Below are positions 49,071 through 56,808 of a DNA stretch of 64,000 nt, in pieces (position 1 is the stretch's first letter; each line of letters begins with the position of its first letter). A program made the translations under genes and the position numbers. The notes beneath the pieces were generated by a model. It had not been told where the DNA came from, ran no database searches, and saw nothing but the letters and a program-made list of their open reading frames with translations. Origin of the DNA: Pleurocapsa sp. PCC 7327 (GTDB lineage Bacteria > Cyanobacteriota > Cyanobacteriia > Cyanobacteriales > Microcystaceae); the NCBI RefSeq assembly GCF_000317025.1, contig NC_019689.1, positions 1,148,501 to 1,212,500 on the forward strand, written 5' to 3'.

Positions 49071-50243
49071 GGGAGCATCCAGTTTTGGAAGATTTACCAT
49101 TTATGGGAAAATGTAAAGGGAAATAATCCTGTGCGATCGCTGACAATGAACCAAGAGAAACAAGAACGGATCAAAGCCTGCTTACAAGAATTGTCAACAC
49201 TGCTGTATGAAGAAGCAGACAAAAGTAAGCTGACAGACCTTGAAGGCATAGAAAAAACAGTTCGCAGTCAAGTATTAGAACTAGTCAGCCCAGAAATAGC
49301 CCTTTTTTTATCGAACAAAAAACTGGAACAAAAGTAGGTAAAACTAGGAAAATAAAAAGCCTAGTAGGGGAACTGAAATTAAAAGCCAAACAGCTTATTA
49401 GACTAGGTTTAAAGCCAAGAACTCGCCTAAGTCCATTACTTCAAAAGTGCTGTTTGAGGTTATCAGCTAACGAATCATACCAAAAAGCAGAAATCGAGAT
49501 TGAGGCATTGACAGGAGTAAAAGTTGGTCATTCAACACAACAACAACTAGTGCTGTCACAAGATTTTCAACTACCACTTGCTAAACAATCAGTTTCAGAA
49601 GTCAGCGTAGATGGAGGAAAAGTCCGACTCAGGGGTAAACCGAAAGCAGGCTGCCACTGGCGAGACTATAAAACCGTTCGTCTGCAAGGGATTTACTATG
49701 GTGCATTTTTTGATGACAACCAATCATTAATTGATTATGTCAATAGCCAACAGTTGTTAGACCCTCTTGTTTGCTTGGGAGATGGACATGATGGTGTCTG
49801 GAATCTGGTGAGAGAATTTGGACAAGACCAGTTTTCTCGCTGTGAAATTTTGGATTGGTATCACCTGAAGGAAAATCTTTATAAAGTTGGTGGTTCTTTA
49901 AAGCGACTCAAAGCTGCGGAAACTCTGTTGTGGCAAGGTCAGGTAGAAGCGGCCAAGACCCTATTTAATCATTGCCGAGGTAAACAAGCTAAAAATTTCA
50001 TCGCTTATCTGGAAAAACATCTCCCTCGCATTGTCAATTACAGCTATTATCAGGCTGAACAATTATGTTCTATCGGTTCAGGGGCAGTTGAATCTGCAAT
50101 TAAACAAATTGGTTTAAGGATCAAAATTTCTGGCGCACAGTGGAATGTTGAAAGTGTCAATCACATCCTCTCTGTTCGTTGTGCTTATCTTAATGGTTTA
50201 CTTGCTGTCTGATTGGGTGTTTCTTCCAAAAGTGGATGCTCCC
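49071..50243 (+). mobile_element. ISKra4-family insertion sequence (1173 bp)
   Basis: The ends are terminal inverted repeats of about 22 bp with one mismatch, beginning GGGAGCATCC, with internal TTTTGGAAGA. The element is flanked by exact 8-bp direct repeats CGAAGAAT at 49063-49070 and 50244-50251. The transposase, GGG ends, 8-bp duplication and size suit the ISMich2-like branch of ISKra4. Both ends and the target duplication are intact, so the insertion is recent. Confidence 0.93.
49131..50212 (+). CDS. ISKra4-family transposase (two frames joined by -1 frameshift)
   Basis: Frame 1 (49131-49337) encodes an N-terminal part ending VSPEIALFLSNKKLEQK. The -1 frame, open through the same region, reads FFIEQKTGTKVGKTRK and SPLLQKCCLRLSANESYQ. 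It continues into the catalytic region EVSVDGGKVRLRGKPKAG, CLGDGHDGVWNLV, ILDWYHLKENLYK and IGSGAVESAIKQIG. The switch point CTT TTT TTA is a canonical slippery T TTT TTA heptamer (about 49312-49319). The fused product would be about 360 aa. The acidic residues of the DDE-type core are visible. Likely functional through programmed frameshifting. Confidence 0.88.
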
Positions 50244-50746
50244 CGAAGAATTGGTAACTCTTTACCCTTTACATCAATTTTAATAATGTCTGGTTTAATC
50301 GGTTTGAATAAAGTATCAAGCTGATAGATATCTACTGTAATTTCTTCCCAAGCGATCGCATCGTCTAGTTCTTGCTTAACTTGAGAGATATCTTCTTTTA
50401 AAAAGCTGCCATGAGTAGGAGAATTAGAGAAGAAAAAATTGCTTTGTCCGTCGCGATCGCCGATACCTATCTGTAAAAGATGTATCTTATTATCAGAGTC
50501 TTTTTCCCACTGAGGGCACTTTTCTTTCAGTTTTTCAAACTTAATTGGATTGGGTTCGATAGCATAGATACTACCACTACTCAGAGCTTTATTTACTTCA
50601 AAGGTATACTTTCCCGAATTAGACCCAATATCGACTATAACCATCTGCGATCGCAAAATTTTAGCTAACTTACTTTCTTTTTTGGAGTTATTTTCGAGCA
50701 AATTTGTTTCATTCAGCATTGAATATATTTTCCCCAATTCCGATTT

Positions 50747-51610
50747 TTATCTAAATAAATATTTTTTGCATACTTTCTCAAGTGCTTTAGCAGCATCTAT
50801 CTGCATTTCTGGCGAGGGATAATACTTGTTAAACATATGTTTGCTGCCGTAAAGGTTGCGTAAATCTTCTCTACCGCTGTCGATTGAAGTTGGTTTGCCT
50901 GTAAATCTACTAATCAGTAGTTGGGGCATTCCTCTAGCCGTTATACATTTCACGTATTCATCGCTATATTTTTTAATTTGCTCGACCATTTTTGAATTAA
51001 CTAATTGGGGAAATCTTCCAAATAAAGTATTAATATTTGTATATTTTTCTATATAAAACGGTTCTCTTGTTGAGAACCAAAATAAAATTTTTGGCACCTT
51101 GATTTGTTGAAGTAGTTTCTGATAGTTGTTAACCCAATTAGCTCTTGTTTCGGATACAATTTTTTTAACGTAATTTTGGTCATATTGCTCTATTAACTCT
51201 TTGTAAGCAAGGTCGGCTCCAATCTTTACTCCATCAGATAATCTGGTTAAATATTCGCGACCGCCACTATCAAATAAAGAATTACTTTCACTTCTTCCCG
51301 ACATGACTTGGATTATGGCAAATTTAGCTTTATTAATATATTCCAGCAACGACTTGTCCTCAAGAAAGCAGTATGGACCAGCGCCTGCTTGTCCCATATT
51401 GAGCGTTGGGATATTCAATTTTTCTTGTAATAATGTTGGGTAAGGTTTTTCGCAAAAACATCCAAAGGTTTGAGCAGCACCCAGACAAACGAAATATTGT
51501 CCTTCTTCTAAGATTTCAGGCTTAGGTCCTCTAAAAGATTTTTCTGCCACATTTGGTAAATAAAATCCCTGATAATCAATAATTTCCCAATCCCTGTCTT
51601 GGTATTGCAT
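50747..51610 (-). CDS. DUF6473-like protein
   Basis: 287-aa protein. The N-terminal pattern IIDYQGFYLP...FRGPKPEILEEGQYFVCLGAAQTFG and the GQAGAGPYCFLED loop match my memory of DUF6473, a family often encoded next to Stf0 sulfotransferases and polysaccharide genes. It resembles an SGNH-like or Rossmann-like alpha/beta fold. No signal or membrane segment is present. It is the first gene of a minus-strand unit with the interrupted FkbM gene. The biochemical role is unknown. Confidence 0.72.
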   Translation of the reverse strand: MQYQDRDWEIIDYQGFYLPNVAEKSFRGPKPEILEEGQYFVCLGAAQTFGCFCEKPYPTLLQEKLNIPTLNMGQAGAGPYCFLEDKSLLEYINKAKFAIIQVMSGRSESNSLFDSGGREYLTRLSDGVKIGADLAYKELIEQYDQNYVKKIVSETRANWVNNYQKLLQQIKVPKILFWFSTREPFYIEKYTNINTLFGRFPQLVNSKMVEQIKKYSDEYVKCITARGMPQLLISRFTGKPTSIDSGREDLRNLYGSKHMFNKYYPSPEMQIDAAKALEKVCKKYLFR

Positions 51611-51724
51611 AAAATGCTTTTTTAGGTAACTGAAAGTTATCTTAGCAAAAAGCGATCGCTATGTCGTTTAAAACGTAGAACAAGATAGCGATCGTTGCTT
51701 TTTTGCAGTGAAAAAAATCTTTAA

Positions 51725-53350
51725 TTAAATTGAAGTTACAGCAGTTTTTGCCGTCGATTTTAATAGCAAACCATATTCTATTCCTTCAATTACTGCCTGA
51801 TAGGACGCATCTAAAATATTGGTCGAAACGCCTACAGTCGTCCAGTGTTCTTTGCCATTGCTCGACTCCACTAAAACGCGGGTTTTGGCTGCGGTTCCCG
51901 AACCGCCATCTAAAATTCGGACTTTATAATCGGTTAGATAAAAATTGGCGATTTCTGGATAAAACTTCGCTAACGCTTTCCGCAATGCATTATCCAATGC
52001 TGATACGGGACCATTTCCTTCTGCTGCTTCCAGGATCTCTTCTCCTTTAACGACTACCTTAATCGTCGCCAGAGCATTACTATAAGGCATGTCCGTCCAC
52101 TTTAACATATCGCAGTGTACTTGAAACCCTTTCACCTGAAACATCTCCAATCGCTGTCCCAAAGCTTCGCGCATCAATAATTCAAAACTCGCTTCTGCGG
52201 CCTCAAATTGATATCCTTCATTCTCTAGCGTTTTGAGGCGTTCTAGAATATGTTGGCAAGTGGCATCTTGCTTATCTAACTCGATCCCAAAACTACGTGC
52301 TTTAGACAACACATTACTCAATCCCGATTGTTCGGAGATGAGAATTCGACGTTCGTTGCCGACTAATTCCGGTTCAATGTGTTCGTAAGTAATCGGATTT
52401 CTTTGGACGGCTGAAACATGAAGTCCACCTTTGTGAGCGAATGCCGAACGTCCCACAAAAGGCGCGCGATCGTTGGGAGCCATATTGACAACCTCGCTCA
52501 CTAAACGGCTAGTTGCAGTTAGTTGTGCCAGTTGCCAATCTTCGAGACAGCGATAGCCGAGTTTCAGTTGCAAATTGGGGATTAACGTACAGAGATTGGC
52601 ATTGCCGCAGCGTTCGCCATAACCGTTGATCGTTCCCTGTACCATGGTCGCACCTTCTAAGACGGCTGCGATCGCGTTGGCAACCGCTGTACCTCCATCA
52701 TTATGAGGATGAATGCCGAGTCGGGGAATCGTAGCTGAGTCTTCTAATAAACTTCTGACAACTTCTTTGACAACTTGACTAATTTCATGGGGAAGCGTGC
52801 CGCCATTGGTATCGCAAAAAACTAACCATTCTGCACCCGCATCCCTAGCTGCTTTGAGAGATTGCATAGCATAGTCAGGGTTGTGCTTGTAACCGTCAAA
52901 CCAGTGTTCGGCATCGTAAATGACTCGCCTTCCTTGAGAGCGAAGATACGCGATCGTGTCGCGAATCATGTTGAGGTTCTCTTCGAGAGAGGTTTTCAAT
53001 CCTTCAGTGACGTGGAGATCCCAGGATTTACCAACAATCGTCACCCAACGAGTCCCCGCAGCGAGAATCGCTTGCAGCATTTTATCTTCTGCGACGGGAA
53101 TGTTAGGACGGCGAGTGAAGCAAAAGGCGACGACTTCAGCTTGCGTCAGGGGTTGCTCTTTTAGCTGCCAGAAAAATTGTACGTCTTTTGGATTGGCTCC
53201 GGGCCATCCTCCCTCAATAAAGGGAATTCCCATTTCATCTAGTTTTTGCGCAATTCTCAGTTTATCTTCCACAGATAGGGAGATTCCCTCTTGCTGTGCG
53301 CCATCTCTGAGAGTGGTATCGTAAAGCCAAATCTGGTTAGCAGTACTCAT
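51725..53350 (-). CDS. cimA: (R)-citramalate synthase
   Basis: Condenses pyruvate with acetyl-CoA to citramalate for threonine-independent isoleucine synthesis. The 541-aa protein has the DRE-TIM motif LYDTTLRDGAQQEG, the FIEGGWPGANPKD region, HPHNDGGTAVANAIAAVLEG with metal ligands, GTINGYGERCGNANLCTLIP, and a C-terminal LeuA-like regulatory domain. GGWPG and NGYGERCGNA separate CimA from 2-isopropylmalate synthase. The frame extends to 53461, but ATG 53350 is the natural start and avoids overlap with the divergent ferredoxin gene. Confidence 0.92.
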   Translation of the reverse strand: MSTANQIWLYDTTLRDGAQQEGISLSVEDKLRIAQKLDEMGIPFIEGGWPGANPKDVQFFWQLKEQPLTQAEVVAFCFTRRPNIPVAEDKMLQAILAAGTRWVTIVGKSWDLHVTEGLKTSLEENLNMIRDTIAYLRSQGRRVIYDAEHWFDGYKHNPDYAMQSLKAARDAGAEWLVFCDTNGGTLPHEISQVVKEVVRSLLEDSATIPRLGIHPHNDGGTAVANAIAAVLEGATMVQGTINGYGERCGNANLCTLIPNLQLKLGYRCLEDWQLAQLTATSRLVSEVVNMAPNDRAPFVGRSAFAHKGGLHVSAVQRNPITYEHIEPELVGNERRILISEQSGLSNVLSKARSFGIELDKQDATCQHILERLKTLENEGYQFEAAEASFELLMREALGQRLEMFQVKGFQVHCDMLKWTDMPYSNALATIKVVVKGEEILEAAEGNGPVSALDNALRKALAKFYPEIANFYLTDYKVRILDGGSGTAAKTRVLVESSNGKEHWTTVGVSTNILDASYQAVIEGIEYGLLLKSTAKTAVTSI

Positions 53351-53416
53351 GAAATCGTTACAATATGTAAACTTATGTAAAGAAAAGAAACACAGTTTTT
53401 GAGAAGGTAGTCGCCA

Positions 53417-53767
53417 ATGCCTACAGTAACAGCCCAAGGAAAAACTATTACCTGCCCTCAAGGTGCCAACTTACGCCGAGTGTTAATAGAAAATGGCATC
53501 GATCTCTATAACGGCAATGCTAAAATTATCAACTGCATGGGGATTGGCAGTTGCGGAACTTGCGCGGTAGAAATCGAAGGTGAAGTATCCGAACCTAACT
53601 GGAAAGACAAAACCAGGCGATCGCTGCCTCCCCATTCTCCTACCAAAAATCGTCGTTTGGCATGTCAAACGAAAGTGCTAGGAGATGTTCGCATCACCAA
53701 ATATAATGGGTTTTGGGGACAGGGCGATCGCTACGTTTGGACACCTGAAGAAACAGTCGAACAATAA
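53417..53767 (+). CDS. 2Fe-2S ferredoxin
   Basis: Electron-transfer protein of 116 aa. The cluster ligands are Cys40, Cys46 and Cys49 in NCMGIGSCGTC and Cys83 in RRLACQTK, a C-x5-C-x2-C...C pattern of the 2Fe-2S fold. N-terminal strands (TVTAQGKTITCPQGANLRRV) are normal. A C-terminal extension rich in Trp, Gly and Asp (GFWGQGDRYVWTPEE) is characteristic of this cyanobacterial subgroup. The partner enzyme is unknown. It is divergent from cimA. Confidence 0.93.
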   Translation: MPTVTAQGKTITCPQGANLRRVLIENGIDLYNGNAKIINCMGIGSCGTCAVEIEGEVSEPNWKDKTRRSLPPHSPTKNRRLACQTKVLGDVRITKYNGFWGQGDRYVWTPEETVEQ

Positions 53768-53873
53768 TAATTTAGACTCCTAAAAAACTGCTAGGAAAAT
53801 CTACTTGCGATCGTAGGTTATCCTGGCAGTTCAACAGGAATTTCTTCAATTCTTATTCACAATAGAGAGAGAA

Positions 53874-54089
53874 TTAAGCGGCTTTCTGGCGATAATTCGG
53901 ATCTAACCAACACACAGGAAGCGATTCACCCGACGGAAACATTAGCTCCGATTTCATAAAGGTTTCAGGTTCTTGCAATTCTTCCCCACAGTGGTATCTT
54001 CCTATAATCTGGTTTTGACACGGATCGTACAAGTTTTCTATCGTGAGAACTTCTACTAACTCGCCATGAGGCTTATGTATTAAGAACAT
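53874..54089 (-). CDS. Small conserved hypothetical protein (71 aa)
   Basis: ATG 54089 has a strong AAGGAGG five bases upstream and is preferred over the longer frame from 54119. The protein begins FLIHKPHGELVEVLTIENLY and contains the patterns DPCQNQIIGRYHCGEE and SGESLPVCWLDPNYR. No known domain is recognised. It is short, soluble and possibly a beta-rich cyanobacterial protein. The function is unknown. Confidence 0.75.
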   Translation of the reverse strand: MFLIHKPHGELVEVLTIENLYDPCQNQIIGRYHCGEELQEPETFMKSELMFPSGESLPVCWLDPNYRQKAA

Positions 54090-54189
54090 ATACCCTCCTT
54101 TATTATCGACCCTTGACATTTCTGGTATAACACAAATACCTACGAGAAAATGTCAAATAGTGTAAAGTAACCAAATTGTAAAAAAAATC

Positions 54190-54747
54190 GTGACAGAAAA
54201 TCATTTTAATTTACCGTCCATCTTTCGCATTTCTTTCTTAATTCGCATTACTCTAATGAGTTTATATATTGCTTTGACTATTCCCTTACCTTTCTTGGCA
54301 AAAGTTACATCTGCTCCTGTTTCACCTCTAATTTTATGGGTGGGAATTGTTATTGGATTCATTTTCTTGTATGGAGCATTAAGCGAACGAGTTCTTCTAG
54401 ATCAAGAGAAAATTCAAGTGACTTATCCTCGTTGGTTTTCTCTATTTTTTCGCAAGGGATGGTCGCTATCTTGGTCGGAAATTAAGGATTTAAAACTGCG
54501 TACTACCGGACAAGGCGGATTGGTTTATTACTTCGTTACTCATGGGGCAGATCAAGCGTATTTATTACCAATGCGAGTGGCAGGATTTGCTCGTTTGGTG
54601 AAAATCGTTGAGGAAAAAACGGGGATCGGTACTACCGATATTCGTCCGCTATCGCAACCTTGGATGTATTTGATTTTGTTGGTGTTTACTTTGTTTTTAT
54701 TGCTGATAGATGGGTGGACGATTTGGACGGCGACGACTCAAATCTGA
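54190..54747 (+). CDS. Membrane protein with PH-like central domain (185 aa)
   Basis: Starts at GTG 54190. Two membrane helices near the N-terminus (about 15-37 and 46-66) and one at the C-terminus (160-180) flank a cytosolic part with strands VLLDQEKIQVTYPRWFSLFF and SWSEIKDLKLRTTGQGGLVY. This is similar to bacterial PH-like membrane proteins, but the match is loose. The function is unknown. Confidence 0.72.
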   Translation: MTENHFNLPSIFRISFLIRITLMSLYIALTIPLPFLAKVTSAPVSPLILWVGIVIGFIFLYGALSERVLLDQEKIQVTYPRWFSLFFRKGWSLSWSEIKDLKLRTTGQGGLVYYFVTHGADQAYLLPMRVAGFARLVKIVEEKTGIGTTDIRPLSQPWMYLILLVFTLFLLLIDGWTIWTATTQI

Positions 54748-54944
54748 GCTAGATAAATTGTAGCGATCGCAAATAAGTTTTGTTATCCAAAATTGGATTA
54801 GTAGGAAAACTTATCGAATGTAACACTCTCTTGGGATTAATTATAAAAAATTTTTAGATAGATTTTTGATCTTAATCTTTCTCAAGAATTTCCTATTAAT
54901 CCTCTCTCTAGCTAGAAGTGCAGGGAATTATTAGCAATTAATCG

Positions 54945-54966
54945 GTAGTGCGAGTATCTTGCTCGC
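54945..54966 (+). repeat. GTAGTGCGAG...CTCGC hairpin repeat
   Basis: Copy of the repeat at 18866-18887, differing at one base in the centre (GTATCTT in place of GCATCTT). Reverse copy at 37247-37268. Confidence 0.75.
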
Positions 54967-55018
54967 ACTCGCACACCCAATAAAATTGCTACGATCGCTA
55001 TTTTTTTAAAACAAATTT

Positions 55019-55037
55019 GATAATAATTATCATTTCG
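55019..55037. promoter_or_regulatory. Candidate Fur box
   Basis: GATAATAATTATCATTTCG matches 14 of 19 positions of the classical GATAATGATAATCATTATC Fur consensus. It is 281 bp from the formamidase start, far for direct control, and no iron gene is adjacent. It may be a chance match in an AT-rich region. Confidence 0.3.
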
Positions 55038-55317
55038 ATCTTCATCAACTTTTAAACAAAAATAAAGGATCTTTGTAGCAAAATTGACATTAAAGCTATT
55101 TTTGGTAAGAGAAGATAACCTAGCTAAACCTTAAAAAGTCAATCGAGTCAAATTGGTAAGTTTAGGCAAAAATTATATTTTGCCCAATTTCTTTTTAGGG
55201 CAAAATGCTTTGGTTTCAATTATTAGCTTTTGCTCAATGATTTTTCTTTCAAAAATTTCAGGCGATTAAAAAACAATTTAGCTTGAGATAAAGTTAGCAA
55301 ACCGAGGAGCAATTTCT

Positions 55318-56505
55318 ATGCCAAAAACTCTCTTCAAAGTTGACCTAACTAAGCCCATGTACGAACAGGAATTAGTAGGTCACAACCGTTGGCATCCCGA
55401 TATTCCCGCCGTCGTTTCAGTCAATCCCGGCGATGTTTTCCGCATTGAGTGCAAAGACTGGACTGACGGACAGATTAAAAATAATGACGATCCCAACGAT
55501 ATTCGCGATGTAAAACTCAGCGTAGTTCACGTTCTCAGCGGCCCCATTCACGTTAACGGCGCTCAACCCGGAGATATTCTCGTGGTCGATCTCCTCGACA
55601 TCGGCCCCCTACCAGGAGACGAATGGGGCTTTACCGGAATTTTTGCTAGGGACAATGGCGGCGGTTTCTTGACCGATCATTTCCCCAATCCAGCCAAAGC
55701 GATTTGGGATATTCAGGGAATCTATACCAGTTCCCGACACATCCCAGGAGTTCGCTTTGCTGGCATTTCCCATCCCGGTTTGATTGGTTGCGCCCCTTCC
55801 CACGAACTGCTAGCAAAGTGGAACGCGCGGGAAAGGGCATTGGTAGAAAAAGGAGGTCCTCCCTGGAAGCCGCAGATTCCACCTCTAGCTGCCCTGCCCA
55901 ACCCAGAAAATGCTATTCTGGGTTCGCTTAAAGGGGCAGAATTCGATCGCGTAGCGGCAGAAGGGGCACGTACCGTTCCGCCTCGCGAACACGGCGGCAA
56001 CTGCGATATCAAAAACCTCTCGAAGGGATCGCGCATTTATTTTCCGGTTTATGTAGAAGGCGCGAAACTCTCGATGGGAGATATCCATTTCTCTCAGGGA
56101 GACGGAGAGATTTCTTTCTGCGGCGCGATTGAAATGGCAGGTTATCTCGACCTCCATGTCGATCTCATTAAAGGCGGCGTAGAAAAATACGGCATGGTTA
56201 ATCCCATTTTTAAACCGGGACCAGTGGAACCTCGCTACTCCGAGTATTTAGTCTTTGAAGGAATTTCTGTAGACGAATTTACCGGGGAGCAATATTATTT
56301 AGACGCTCACGTTGCCTATCGCCGCGCTTGTTTGAACGCGATCGAATATTTGAAGAAATTTGGCTATACGGGAGAGCAGGCATACTTACTCCTCAGTTGC
56401 GCGCCTGTAGAAGGTCGAGTCAGCGGCATTGTCGATATTCCCAACGCTTGCTGTACCCTAGCCCTGCCAACAGAAATTTTTGACAAGAATATATTGCCAA
56501 CTTAG
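55318..56505 (+). CDS. fmdA: Formamidase (acetamidase/formamidase family)
   Basis: Hydrolyses formamide or short amides to ammonia and an acid, in the cytosol. The 395-aa protein has the FmdA layout: KPMYEQELVGHNRWHPDIP, VLSGPIHVNGAQPGDILVVD, PLPGDEWGFTGIFARDNGGG and ENGG-like REHGGNCDIKNLSKGSRIYF. It also has LSMGDIHFSQGDGEISFCGA and a C-terminal GYTGEQAYLLLSCAPVEGRV. The next gene (FmdB type) is 18 bp downstream, the classical pairing. Nitrogen control is plausible but no clear NtcA site was found. Confidence 0.95.
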   Translation: MPKTLFKVDLTKPMYEQELVGHNRWHPDIPAVVSVNPGDVFRIECKDWTDGQIKNNDDPNDIRDVKLSVVHVLSGPIHVNGAQPGDILVVDLLDIGPLPGDEWGFTGIFARDNGGGFLTDHFPNPAKAIWDIQGIYTSSRHIPGVRFAGISHPGLIGCAPSHELLAKWNARERALVEKGGPPWKPQIPPLAALPNPENAILGSLKGAEFDRVAAEGARTVPPREHGGNCDIKNLSKGSRIYFPVYVEGAKLSMGDIHFSQGDGEISFCGAIEMAGYLDLHVDLIKGGVEKYGMVNPIFKPGPVEPRYSEYLVFEGISVDEFTGEQYYLDAHVAYRRACLNAIEYLKKFGYTGEQAYLLLSCAPVEGRVSGIVDIPNACCTLALPTEIFDKNILPT

Positions 56506-56523
56506 AAACTAAGAGCGTATCTT

Positions 56524-56808
56524 ATGCCACTTTATGAGTTTCGGTGCGATTCCTGCGGAGAGTTTGAAGCTTGGCGCACGATTGCCGAACTGAGCGAACC
56601 CGTGCAATGTCCCAGTTGCGAGGGAGTTGCCAAACGCATTTTCTCGCCTCCTAATATCAATTTAAACGTCGGTAGCTTCCAAGCGAAGCAGGGAAATGTC
56701 AGGGAACCCAAGTTAGTCAAGCGAGAGCGAGAACCCGAAAAACCCAAGTATCAAAGTCCCCAAAGCGGACGACCTTGGATGATCGGTCATTCTCCGTCGA
56801 GGTATTAA
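56524..56808 (+). CDS. fmdB: FmdB family zinc-ribbon protein
   Basis: Small putative regulatory protein of 94 aa. It has a zinc ribbon with Cys pairs in RCDSCGEFE and CPSCEGVAKR, followed by a disordered basic tail (VKREREPEKPKYQSPQ). FmdB proteins are commonly beside formamidase genes, as here, and were proposed to regulate them; the mechanism is unproven. It ends in a 4-bp overlap with the convergent aminopeptidase gene. Confidence 0.9.
   Translation: MPLYEFRCDSCGEFEAWRTIAELSEPVQCPSCEGVAKRIFSPPNINLNVGSFQAKQGNVREPKLVKREREPEKPKYQSPQSGRPWMIGHSPSRY

Larger units (their letters stand above)
48795..50719 (-). pseudogene. FkbM-family methyltransferase gene interrupted by an IS
   Basis: Two pieces of one gene flank the insertion sequence. 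The 5' piece (50719 down to about 50244) encodes the SAM-binding start VIVDIGSNSGKYTFEVN and the FkbM core IIKIDVKGKELPILRG. The 3' piece (49070 down to 48795) encodes the continuation CVGILKTGKAKFLIQFSHQ and the C-terminus. Removing the 1173-bp element and one 8-bp target copy restores an unbroken frame of 247 codons reading ELPILRGCVGILKTG. The interrupted gene is surely non-functional unless the IS excises precisely. ATG 50719 is chosen over a TTG at 50737. It lies 28 bp after the DUF6473-like gene, in one unit. Confidence 0.93.
54748..55317. other. Intergenic region upstream of formamidase
   Basis: 570 AT-rich bases without a gene. It has a GTAGTGCGAG...CTCGC hairpin repeat (54945-54966) and a Fur-box-like sequence at 55019-55037. 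The formamidase promoter lies near the right end, where GGAGCAATTTCT precedes the start. Confidence 0.6.

Noticed and set aside
48795..49100. 101-aa minus-strand frame starting MVNLPKLDAP as an independent gene
   Set aside because: Its first ten residues are encoded by the IS end. The remainder is the 3' part of the interrupted FkbM gene.
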